Of a DNA stretch of 16,161 bases, positions 7,182 through 13,701 are shown piece by piece. The position numbers and the translations under genes were made by a program. Below the pieces are notes generated by a model. That model was given only the letters and a program-made list of their open reading frames with translations, did not search any database and had not been told where the DNA came from. Source of the stretch: Bacillota bacterium (GTDB lineage: Bacteria > Bacillota_G > Limnochordia > DTU010); NCBI GenBank assembly GCA_012799255.1, contig JAAZLQ010000238.1:1-16161 (forward strand), given 5' to 3'. Numbering within the stretch: the first letter of the stretch is position 1; each line of letters starts with the position of its first letter.

Positions 7182-8087
7182 TTAGCGTAAGAAATCTACT
7201 AATGAGGGTTGGATAATTCGTGCACCTACTGAAAGGGCTGTACGGTAAGCAAACTCTTCCATTTTTAACTCCATAATCGCCTCGGCATAGTCTAGATCCT
7301 GTTCATCCGAGAGAATCTTGGTGAGATTAAGCTTCAAGTCCAACAAACGCTCCTGAGCTAACTCTACCCGATTTTGCTTGCCGCCAAGTTCGGACACTTG
7401 ACGTAATACATTATCAAGGGCATTATCTAAGTCGCTCAAAATTGTGGAACCTTCCGTAGGACTTTCTTGAATTAGCTCGCCATGCAAATTGCGAAGTGTT
7501 TCGAAAATGGGAGAAAAGACCTCGTCCCCATCCAAACTCACTTCCATTCGTACATTGACGCCAATCTCAAACTCCACCATTTTTTCTGTAGGTGTCTTAC
7601 CTGCTAAATAAGAAACAGGAGTAATCTTACCATCTACCACCTCGCCACCCTCAAAGGGCTTGGTTTGAGTATGCTGTCCTGCAAATAAATAGCGTCCCCC
7701 GTGGGTGGAGTTGGCTAGCTGCAGTAAGTTATCATGCAACTGGGCAACTTCATCCGCCAAAGCTTGTCGGGCGGTCTGATCCAAATGGGAAGAAGCCCCA
7801 CTTACTGCCAAGTCCTTGGCCCGGTGAATAACCGCAATGACGTCCTTTAAAACAGTGTCAGAAGCATCAAGCCAAGAAGTGGCCGACCCAATATTACGAA
7901 TGTATTGATCTGTTTCCCGAATGGAACTACTGGTACGTAGAATGCTCCCTGCTTTGACAGGATCGTCCGAGGGCAAATTCACTTTCTTTTTGGACCCTAG
8001 TTGGTTATTAATGCGATCCAAACGAGTCATACCCCTATTCAGGTTAAGCAGTAGGTTATTGCTCATCGTTCTGTTAGTAATACGCAT
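7182..8087 (-). CDS. flgL: Flagellar hook-filament junction protein FlgL
   Basis: FlgL (HAP3) forms the second ring between hook and filament. The 301 residues are typical in length. The flagellin-like N-terminal helix is visible as MRITNRTMSNNLLLNLNRG (1-19) with RLDRINNQLGSKKKVNLPSDDP (22-43), and the flagellin-like C-terminal helix at about 240-301 ends with VGARIIQPSLVDFLR. The start ATG 8087 has TAGGAGGG about seven bases upstream, overlapping the flgK stop. It is co-transcribed with flgK and lies before yviE and fliW. Confidence 0.97.
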   Translation of the reverse strand: MRITNRTMSNNLLLNLNRGMTRLDRINNQLGSKKKVNLPSDDPVKAGSILRTSSSIRETDQYIRNIGSATSWLDASDTVLKDVIAVIHRAKDLAVSGASSHLDQTARQALADEVAQLHDNLLQLANSTHGGRYLFAGQHTQTKPFEGGEVVDGKITPVSYLAGKTPTEKMVEFEIGVNVRMEVSLDGDEVFSPIFETLRNLHGELIQESPTEGSTILSDLDNALDNVLRQVSELGGKQNRVELAQERLLDLKLNLTKILSDEQDLDYAEAIMELKMEEFAYRTALSVGARIIQPSLVDFLR

Positions 8088-8098
8088 CCTTTACCCTC

Positions 8099-9544
8099 CT
8101 AACGTCCCACTATACCTAAGCGGTTAATAATAATATCTAGAGTCTCGTCCACGGCAGTCATCATGCGGGCTGCCGCACTATAGGCATGTTGAAACCGAAT
8201 CATATTAGCCATCTCCTCATCTAAGCTTACGCCAGATGTGGATTCTTTTAAGTTCCGCAAATGGTTCTCCAGTGCAGTGTCATTCTCATTCATGCGGATC
8301 GCCTCTTGCGTGTTCACACCGATCATGGAGATAATGGAGTTGAAGGAGTCACCAATGGTCACGTGAGAGTCCTTCGGGGGATTAAACCGCAGATTGGCAA
8401 GTTCTAAGGCGTTTTCCCCATTTCCAACTGCTCCCTCAACCACGCTTGCTCTAATCAAACTCACATCGCTAGCCAAATTTGCATCAACGCTGATGTTTAG
8501 TGCTGCGAAGCTACCATCACCTATATTAAAGAAATTCTCAACTGTGACACCATCTGGTCCCGTATTATCATAAAGGTCAAAACCTTCCGCATGAATCCTA
8601 TTAAACTCATTCGCAAACTCCAAAGTCCACTTATCCAAGCGGCTAATGGCATCTTGGATATCTTCGTCCCTAAGTCGCATAAGACCGCCAATTTCTCCAG
8701 ACCGAATGTCCACTTTGCTACCGGTAGCAGCCCAGTAAATCTCATTTTTCTTATAGTTTTCCTCAGCGCTAGGTACACCGCCTGTGACTAGACTGTAAGA
8801 AGTACCACGATGGACCAGACTTGCTCCTCCGATGGTTACGCCAACCATATTAGCATGGTCTTGCACAACCTCAATGTCCACCAGTTGGGATAACTCTTCT
8901 AAAAGTGCGTCTCTAGCATCCAAAAGGTCATTGGGTAGACTACCAGTCGCACTGATCTTACCGATTTGCACATTCAAATCGGCAATCCGCGTGGCTAAGG
9001 AGTTGACTTCGCTCACTTTGATGGGAATATTGCCATTAATATTCTCCCTGAGCTGTTGGAGTTGGCTTCTGGTACCCGTAATCGACTCTACCAAAACTTG
9101 GGCCCGTTGAACAACAACCTCGCGAACGGCAGTGAAATCCGGTTCTCTACTTAGATCCTGTAATGAATCCCAGAACTGGTCTAACGCATAGTGAATTGCA
9201 TTTTCAGTGGGTTCATTAAAGAACAGCTCAATCTGCCTGAGACCTTCCTCCATGGTGGCCCAATAATTCTTACTATGTAGTTGTTGTCGCAACCTAAGAT
9301 CCACAAAACTGTCTCTCATTCGGTTAATTTGACTGATCTGAACACCGGTACCTAACTGGCCGTTCGACGGTGTATAACCCATCATGGGAGCTGGATAGGG
9401 ATTGGTAGCAGAATGCAGAGCAGTCTGCCGCGAGTAATTAGGGTTATTCACGTTGGCCACGTTATGGCCTGTTATATCAAGTGAGATCTGCTGAGTCTGC
9501 AAAGCACGCAGCGCTATTGAGATACCACTAAATGTTGTCCTCAT
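8099..9544 (-). CDS. flgK: Flagellar hook-associated protein FlgK
   Basis: FlgK (HAP1) makes the first junction ring on the hook and is exported by the flagellar type III system with FlgN as chaperone. The 481 residues show the rod/hook N-terminal motif (ALRALQTQQISLDITGHNVA, then NVNNPNYSRQ), a QINRMRDSFVDLRLR segment, and the C-terminal domain with LDEEMANMIRFQHAYSAAARMM and DETLDIIINRLG. The length is near the short end of the family, with a modest variable centre. Start ATG 9544 has GGAAGGTG six bases upstream, and that Shine-Dalgarno spans the flgN stop. Confidence 0.97.
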   Translation of the reverse strand: MRTTFSGISIALRALQTQQISLDITGHNVANVNNPNYSRQTALHSATNPYPAPMMGYTPSNGQLGTGVQISQINRMRDSFVDLRLRQQLHSKNYWATMEEGLRQIELFFNEPTENAIHYALDQFWDSLQDLSREPDFTAVREVVVQRAQVLVESITGTRSQLQQLRENINGNIPIKVSEVNSLATRIADLNVQIGKISATGSLPNDLLDARDALLEELSQLVDIEVVQDHANMVGVTIGGASLVHRGTSYSLVTGGVPSAEENYKKNEIYWAATGSKVDIRSGEIGGLMRLRDEDIQDAISRLDKWTLEFANEFNRIHAEGFDLYDNTGPDGVTVENFFNIGDGSFAALNISVDANLASDVSLIRASVVEGAVGNGENALELANLRFNPPKDSHVTIGDSFNSIISMIGVNTQEAIRMNENDTALENHLRNLKESTSGVSLDEEMANMIRFQHAYSAAARMMTAVDETLDIIINRLGIVGR

Positions 9545-9547
9545 AAT

Positions 9548-10003
9548 CTACACCTTCCGGTCAAAGATTGTTCTACCTGAGACACTACCCCCTGGTGAAT
9601 AGGTTGGCGACGTGTCGTCACCCATCAGCAAGTTCAAAGAGAATTGCACGTAACCAAGGGATTGGGCCAAAAGCTCTTGATTGATCTCACTGAGCCTTTG
9701 GAGAGCCCCAAGATTCTGCACCAACTCTAGAACTATCGGACCAACTTCCGTTTGTTGCTCTTCAGGCAAGGAAGCCATCCAGTCCTCAAGGTTCTTTCCT
9801 ACTGCAATTACATCATAGAGAGATGCCCTCGCGCGATCCACCTCTTCTAAACGCTCTAACACGAGTTGTTCCTCATGAGCAAGGCGGGCAACTTCTTGGG
9901 CATCGTTGATCTTTTCCTGTTTGGTTTTACTTAAGGCGACCAACTCTTCTAAAAGTCCGTTCTCTGCCTTTAAAACCGCGATAAAATCATCCCAGACAGA
10001 CAT
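9548..10003 (-). CDS. flgN: FlgN-type flagellar export chaperone
   Basis: FlgN keeps FlgK and FlgL export-ready in the cytoplasm. The 151-residue protein is helical and acidic: VWDDFIAVLKAENGLLEELV at the N-terminus, then VALSKTKQEKINDAQEV and LEEVDRARASLYDVIA, fitting the FlgN fold of long helices, with LVQNLGALQRLSEINQELLAQ in the third helix. The tail after about 125 is disordered, rich in S, T, P and G, where client binding occurs in known FlgN proteins. Position between flgM and flgK matches B. subtilis yvyG. The Shine-Dalgarno is weak (AAGGGA, far upstream), and the start lies five bases after the flgM stop, so coupling is likely. Confidence 0.9.
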   Translation of the reverse strand: MSVWDDFIAVLKAENGLLEELVALSKTKQEKINDAQEVARLAHEEQLVLERLEEVDRARASLYDVIAVGKNLEDWMASLPEEQQTEVGPIVLELVQNLGALQRLSEINQELLAQSLGYVQFSLNLLMGDDTSPTYSPGGSVSGRTIFDRKV

Positions 10004-10008
10004 ATAGC

Positions 10009-10293
10009 TTAGCTTCCCTTCTGAGCATTAATAATTCCTTGGGCAATCTGTCTAGGTGATACCTGGTAGGTACCATTTTGGACAGCCACTTTAATTTCTT
10101 CTGCCCGTGGCCGAATATCAGGTGCAGACTGGAGCTTTTGTAGCATAACCTGCATCTCACGGCCTTCTGCAGACAAGGTGACCTCGTCGTTAAAGGCTGG
10201 ACTTCCAGCTTCTTTGCGAACACGATTGGCCTGCCTCTGTTCTTGATAAACTCTGGCCACACGTTGCACGGCTGCCTTGTTAGCAATAATCAT
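10009..10293 (-). CDS. flgM: Anti-sigma factor FlgM (sigma-D/FliA inhibitor)
   Basis: FlgM binds sigma-D until the hook is finished, delaying filament genes. The 94 residues have a variable, basic N-terminal half and the conserved C-terminal sigma-binding region: DEVTLSAEGREMQVMLQKLQ (36-55) and RAEEIKVAVQNGTYQVSPRQ (63-82) followed by IAQGIINAQK. Start ATG 10293 has AAAGGGG eight bases upstream. The gene opens the flagellar operon and stands behind a sigma-D promoter, so sigma-D would drive its own inhibitor, as in B. subtilis. Confidence 0.96.
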   Translation of the reverse strand: MIIANKAAVQRVARVYQEQRQANRVRKEAGSPAFNDEVTLSAEGREMQVMLQKLQSAPDIRPRAEEIKVAVQNGTYQVSPRQIAQGIINAQKGS

Positions 10294-10323
10294 AAGAAAA
10301 ACCCCTTTCTCCCCTCATATCAT

Positions 10324-10350
10324 TTTTCGGCATACGGCGAAAAATCTTTA
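10324..10350 (-). promoter_or_regulatory. Sigma-D (FliA) promoter of the flgM operon
   Basis: On the minus strand TAAA (10350-10347), a 15-base spacer and GCCGAAAA (10331-10324) match the sigma-D consensus TAAA-N15-GCCGATAA with one change. The -35 begins two bases after the yvyF stop codon. The -10 lies in one arm of an 8-bp inverted repeat, ATTTTTCG-N8-CGAAAAAT (10322-10345). This is probably the start of the flgM to fliT-like transcript. Confidence 0.85.
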
Positions 10351-10351
10351 G

Positions 10352-10738
10352 CTAGCGACGATCTTTTAGTTGATCGAGAATATAAACTCGGGAGCTGTTG
10401 TTTAGTTTACGTGGCTCAGGCTCCTCTTTGCCTGTTTGCAGACTAACGCGACATCTCGAGCATACTCTGCCAGTTGAGATGGAAGTACCGCAAATCTCAC
10501 AATGTAGTTGAGCATCTTTAGGAACTACTGTTAACCTACCCTGGCGAATATACTCATAGATAATATCCACCTCAGTCTCGGTAGCTTGAGCCACCTCGGC
10601 AACAGTCGCTCCAGGATTCTCCTGCAAATACTTCTTCACTGCATCGAATGCTCTAAGTGCCTCTTTATAGCATTCGTCACATAGATTCCTACTAGGATGA
10701 GCGAAAATCCGATTGCATTCCTCGCAGTTCTTAATCAT
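10352..10738 (-). CDS. yvyF: YvyF-family flagellar operon protein with zinc ribbons
   Basis: This 128-residue protein belongs to the TIGR03826/YvyF family found before flgM in Bacillota; its function is not known. It has two cysteine clusters likely to bind zinc: CEECNRIFAHPSRNLCDEC (5-23) and CEICGTSISTGRVCSRC (about 80-96). Between them lies a helical segment resembling a small helix-turn-helix (ATVAEVAQATETEVDIIYEY, then IRQGRLTVVP), as in MerR-like or winged proteins. ATG 10738 has GAGGAG eight bases upstream; the in-frame GTG at 10747 touches that Shine-Dalgarno and is unlikely. It overlaps the end of comFC by eight bases (ATGATTAA). Confidence 0.93.
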   Translation of the reverse strand: MIKNCEECNRIFAHPSRNLCDECYKEALRAFDAVKKYLQENPGATVAEVAQATETEVDIIYEYIRQGRLTVVPKDAQLHCEICGTSISTGRVCSRCRVSLQTGKEEPEPRKLNNSSRVYILDQLKDRR

Positions 10739-11408
10739 TTCTGTCACTCCTCAATATTTCTGTACGAGCTATAAACAAACCCTGCGGTATCCCGCCATAC
10801 TGCTCAATAAGCCTTGCAATGGCTGAAAAGGTATAACCGGAAGTAATCACATCATCAACAACAAGGCAATGTTTTCCTTGAAAATTGAAATTGGGAAGTA
10901 TAGCAAAAGCACCTTGCATATTCTCTTTACGTTTGCGGGAGGATAATCCACTTTGGACCTTAGTCTCCCGGATTCTTACGATCTGGTTACATACCGGGCG
11001 CTTCCAGATACCACTTATGTTATCGGCAAGTATCGCCGCTTGATTGAATCCTCGTTCCCGCAGGCGACCAGGTGCTAAGGGAACCGGGACTAACACATCC
11101 ACTTTCGCCAACTCTGGTTCTTCCCGTGCTGCCAAACCTAGTAGTATTCCGAAAGTGCAGGCAATTGCATAGCCATTTTGAAACTTTAAACGATGAACTA
11201 ACTCCCTCCCATAGCCTTGATAGGGAAATAGAGAAAAGCAAGAATATCCTTGTATCACCCTCTTTTCCCAGCTGATGACCAGGGAATCAAGGCAGGATTG
11301 GCAAATCCCCACTGATCCACTGGGGTACTCAGCGCACAGACCGCAGAGAGGATTGGGCGGAAAAAGTAAATGTTCGAGGGCTTGCCACCACTTAATCAAG
11401 GCCTTCAT
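10731..11408 (-). CDS. comFC: ComF family protein ComFC, phosphoribosyltransferase-like
   Basis: ComFC takes part in DNA uptake and transformation and contacts ComFA. The 225 residues contain an N-terminal zinc motif (CGLCAEYPSGSVGICQSC, about 23-40), LVHRLKFQNGYAIA (about 71-84), VPVPLAPGRLRERGFNQA (about 108-125) and the PRPP-binding loop LVVDDVITSGYTF (about 180-192), typical of type I phosphoribosyltransferases. A longer frame begins at ATG 11435 but lacks a Shine-Dalgarno; ATG 11408 has AGAGGGGG upstream and is preferred. It overlaps comFA by 17 bases and yvyF by 8. No comFB lies between comFA and comFC, unlike in B. subtilis. Confidence 0.95.
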   Translation of the reverse strand: MKALIKWWQALEHLLFPPNPLCGLCAEYPSGSVGICQSCLDSLVISWEKRVIQGYSCFSLFPYQGYGRELVHRLKFQNGYAIACTFGILLGLAAREEPELAKVDVLVPVPLAPGRLRERGFNQAAILADNISGIWKRPVCNQIVRIRETKVQSGLSSRKRKENMQGAFAILPNFNFQGKHCLVVDDVITSGYTFSAIARLIEQYGGIPQGLFIARTEILRSDRND

Positions 11409-13077
11409 TGAACAGAAGCCCCCTCTCCCTGGCATCTTGATTAAGTTCCCGAATCAAAGCCAATGCTTTTTTCATGGGTCCTGTTTTCTTACTACCAACA
11501 AAGAGGACAGTTCCTGTCGGTTGTTCGGCAGTTCTACCTACTCGTCCAGCTATTTGCACCAGGGCACTAACTGTAAAGACACCATGATCCGCATAGAGCA
11601 CGATAACTCCCACCCCAGGAAAGTTCACTCCCCGTTCTAAGACTGAGGTGGTGACTAAATAACCCAGTTTCCCTTCCCTAAAGTTTTGGATCACCTGACT
11701 ACGGTTAGTGACTTTGGAGTGGCAACAGCCCACAGGCTGTCCTAGTGCGTCCACCAGCACTCTCTGCAGGGCAGTACAAGCAGCTATAGTGGGAGCGAAA
11801 ATGAGCCAGGGCCTATTTTGACAGCGTAAGGGTTCTAGAATGACCTTGGGTAACTGAGAACTCTTTACTTCTGACCATGGGGGTAGATTGTGTTGAATTA
11901 GCTCTGGTTCAGATAAGGGAAAACCGTGATAACGCGCGGGGATAGTAATCACTCGATGATATCTTTCTTTGAAGCTTGGCGTTGCGGTCATTTCAACCAG
12001 CTGTCCTTGGACGGCGAGCGCTCGATGCAGACCAAAGCGGAGCATTTCATTTCCTTGATAGGGAAAGGCATCCACCTCATCAAGAATAGCCAGCTGAAAG
12101 CGGCGATAGAAGTTTAAGACTTGGTGAGTGGTCGCCACAACCAACCTACCAGACGCAAATAATGGCTGACCTCCATAATGCGCAGCCACTTCCATCCCAG
12201 GGAAGGATCTCTTCAGCCGTTCCGCCATTTCTCGCACAATATCCTGCCGGGGAATGGCAAAGAGCACATCATAACCTTCACTTAAAACCTGTTTAATTAA
12301 AGGAAAGGTCACTTCCGTCTTGCCAGCACCACATGCAGCCCACACCAGAGCCTTACCTTGACGTTGCTGCCAAAATTCAAGGAGTTGTTGAGCGGCCATA
12401 CTTTGGGCCTTTGTCAACTCATAATCAAGTACAAGCTCTACCCTACCTCGCCTTGGTGCTTGTTGCAGATTCGTCAATGCTAAAAGCGTGCTACAGGAAC
12501 GGTGCTCACCCATGGACAAACACTGCTCGCAGAGCAAGCAGTTCGCGCGGCCACAAAGACGGCAGGGTACTTCCTTGCTAACTTCACTCTGGCAGCGGGA
12601 GCAAATCTTAGTTCCCCACGGTCCAGACGCAATACCCGGAAGTTGCTTTAGTTCGCCACAGTGCACTCCCAGGTCAATGGCACGGCTAATGTCACTAGGC
12701 CAGACGCCCTCCTGCCTCAACAGCTTGATCAGTCTTTGCTCTGGCATAAGACGCCCAACTAAAACCTGCTTGATTCTTGTTAAAACCTCGACAACCCGTT
12801 CCCCGCCATTTAAGCTGAACTCGCTTTCGATTGTTCCAGGATTGTGCCTGGATTTTCTACTTAAGACCTGCCACCAAAAAGCTGCAAGTTTGCATTCAAA
12901 GCGTTTCTTCCAGACCTCTAAAGTCTCATAAGCGTCCGAACTAACCAGAGGTGGCGACACTATTACCGCACCTTGCCCCTGACAGAATCCAAGATCCACT
13001 AAGTAGGCGGGATTACGCACGAACCCCAACCTGAAAGCCCCTCGAGATTTGTAGACAAAAATCTGTAATTTCTGCAT
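11392..13077 (-). CDS. comFA: Competence DNA translocation ATPase ComFA (DEAD-box helicase)
   Basis: ComFA is a superfamily 2 ATPase that helps pull transforming single-stranded DNA through the ComEC channel into the cytoplasm. The 561 residues show a cysteine-rich zinc region (C159, C162, C172, C175, C180, C183, C186, C195), Walker A ACGAGKTE (248-255), DEVD (333-336), TATPS (364-368), TTSVLERGVNFPGV and the arginine-finger motif QIAGRVGRT. The N-terminal ~150 residues before the zinc region make it about 100 residues longer than B. subtilis ComFA; such extensions occur in clostridia-like versions. The open frame runs upstream to 13152, but GGGAGG five bases before ATG 13077 fixes the start. 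Only a weak promoter match (TTGCAG-18-TAGAAG) is seen upstream. Confidence 0.95.
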   Translation of the reverse strand: MQKLQIFVYKSRGAFRLGFVRNPAYLVDLGFCQGQGAVIVSPPLVSSDAYETLEVWKKRFECKLAAFWWQVLSRKSRHNPGTIESEFSLNGGERVVEVLTRIKQVLVGRLMPEQRLIKLLRQEGVWPSDISRAIDLGVHCGELKQLPGIASGPWGTKICSRCQSEVSKEVPCRLCGRANCLLCEQCLSMGEHRSCSTLLALTNLQQAPRRGRVELVLDYELTKAQSMAAQQLLEFWQQRQGKALVWAACGAGKTEVTFPLIKQVLSEGYDVLFAIPRQDIVREMAERLKRSFPGMEVAAHYGGQPLFASGRLVVATTHQVLNFYRRFQLAILDEVDAFPYQGNEMLRFGLHRALAVQGQLVEMTATPSFKERYHRVITIPARYHGFPLSEPELIQHNLPPWSEVKSSQLPKVILEPLRCQNRPWLIFAPTIAACTALQRVLVDALGQPVGCCHSKVTNRSQVIQNFREGKLGYLVTTSVLERGVNFPGVGVIVLYADHGVFTVSALVQIAGRVGRTAEQPTGTVLFVGSKKTGPMKKALALIRELNQDARERGLLFNEGLD

Positions 13078-13133
13078 AGAGTCCTCCCTCGACCCTGGGC
13101 AATTATTCCTTCTAGGTTCCCCCCATAGTTTCC

Positions 13134-13171
13134 TGCAAAAAGAAAACGGCATCTATATTGGATAAATGCCG
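13134..13171 (-). terminator. Rho-independent terminator of the short LuxR-type gene
   Basis: On the minus strand CGGCATTTAT (13171-13162), loop CCAAT, ATAGATGCCG (13156-13147) form a 10-bp stem with one G-U pair, followed by TTTTCTTTTT. It begins 16 bases after the 13188 stop codon and insulates comFA from that gene. Confidence 0.88.
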
Positions 13172-13187
13172 CCTTCATCGCTTCACC

Positions 13188-13409
13188 TTATTCTTTTTTA
13201 TTCTCTCCAAAATCTTCCCCGAGGGCCAACAACGCCACTCTAGTGCGATCATTGTCGCCTAATTTCCGATAAATATTGCTCACATGATTTTTCACCGTAT
13301 GATCGCTAATGAACAAAGTGGAAGCAATTTCCCCATTGGACAGTCCTTGGGCTATAAGCTTTAATACCTCGCGCTCCCGTGGGGTAAGGAGAGAAAGGTT
13401 CTTCTCCAT
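13188..13409 (-). CDS. Stand-alone LuxR/GerE-type DNA-binding regulator
   Basis: This 73-residue protein consists of little more than a LuxR-type helix-turn-helix: LSLLTPREREVLKLIAQGLS (5-24), then NGEIASTLFISDHTVKNHVS (25-44) and NIYRKLGDNDRTRVALLAL. It has no receiver or sensor domain. B. subtilis GerE, a late sporulation regulator, has the same size and plan, but orthology cannot be shown here. Its recognition region is very close to that of the DegU-like protein at 14342-15055 (EIANTLFISEKTVKNH), so shared targets are plausible. The frame is open up to 13763, but ATG 13409 has GGAGGGTG upstream, and the upstream translation does not resemble protein. It has its own promoter and terminator. 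Confidence 0.88.
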   Translation of the reverse strand: MEKNLSLLTPREREVLKLIAQGLSNGEIASTLFISDHTVKNHVSNIYRKLGDNDRTRVALLALGEDFGENKKE

Positions 13410-13451
13410 CGGACACACCCTCCTACCCATTGCACTTTTTATGATTTGTTC

Positions 13452-13481
13452 ATTGTATTCGCCAGCGTACGCCGATGTCCA
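13452..13481 (-). promoter_or_regulatory. Sigma-A promoter of the short LuxR-type gene
   Basis: The minus strand shows TGGACA (13481-13476), an 18-base spacer and TACAAT (13457-13452), each five of six to consensus. Transcription would start near 13445, about 36 bases before ATG 13409. A perfect 8-bp palindrome GCGTACGC (13465-13472) sits in the spacer and may be an operator. Confidence 0.65.
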
Positions 13482-13501
13482 CAAAAGTGAGCTACTAATA
13501 G

Positions 13502-13547
13502 AAAAAACAGTAGCCGGGGGTTGGGGTTGGGGGTGGCCACTGTTTTT
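13502..13547 (-). terminator. Orphan hairpin with telomere-like G-rich (minus: C-rich) loop, terminator-shaped
   Basis: AAAAACAGT (13503-13511) pairs with ACTGTTTTT (13539-13547); inside, GCC pairs with GGC. The loop on the plus strand is GGGGGTTGGGGTTGGGGG. On the minus strand the one inner mismatch becomes a G-U pair, giving a longer continuous stem that ends in a run of T, the shape of a rho-independent terminator. It lies upstream of the promoter of the short LuxR gene and behind no obvious minus-strand gene except readthrough from the degU side. The plus-strand loop could form a G-quadruplex. Confidence 0.6.
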
Positions 13548-13560
13548 CCATTCATTGTCT

Positions 13561-13640
13561 GACTTTAGTCTAACATGATACGTCCTAGACGGACACCGGC
13601 CAAAGGTCCCATTTTTACTAGGACCATCGGGAAAAGATCC
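13561..13640. other. Structured intergenic segment with nested inverted repeats
   Basis: GTCCTAG (13582-13588) and CTAGGAC (13618-13624) form a 7-bp inverted repeat enclosing GGAC (13591-13594) and GGTCC (13605-13609); GACT-TT-AGTC lies at 13561-13570. No open reading frame is convincing here. It could be an operator region, or on the minus strand a small RNA ending at the 13502-13547 hairpin, but no good minus-strand promoter was found upstream. The remaining bases of 13410-13701 hold only the promoters listed. Confidence 0.35.
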
Positions 13641-13669
13641 TTGTCTAGCTCTGCATGCTATGGTATAAA
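13641..13669 (+). promoter_or_regulatory. Sigma-A promoter of the HD-domain gene
   Basis: TTGTCT (13641-13646), a 17-base spacer and TATAAA (13664-13669), preceded by an extended -10 TGG, lie upstream of the plus-strand gene. Transcription would start near 13676, about 25 bases before its ATG. Confidence 0.75.
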
Positions 13670-13701
13670 TAAAAGCAATAATCATAAGGAGTTGACTAAT
13701 A

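Noticed and set aside
12488..12931. Plus-strand 147-residue open frame inside comFA
   Set aside because: It is a shadow of the ComFA zinc region on the other strand, with no family resemblance.
13078..13152. Upstream extension of comFA to 586 residues
   Set aside because: The extension overlaps the terminator of the preceding gene and has no Shine-Dalgarno; GGGAGG precedes ATG 13077.
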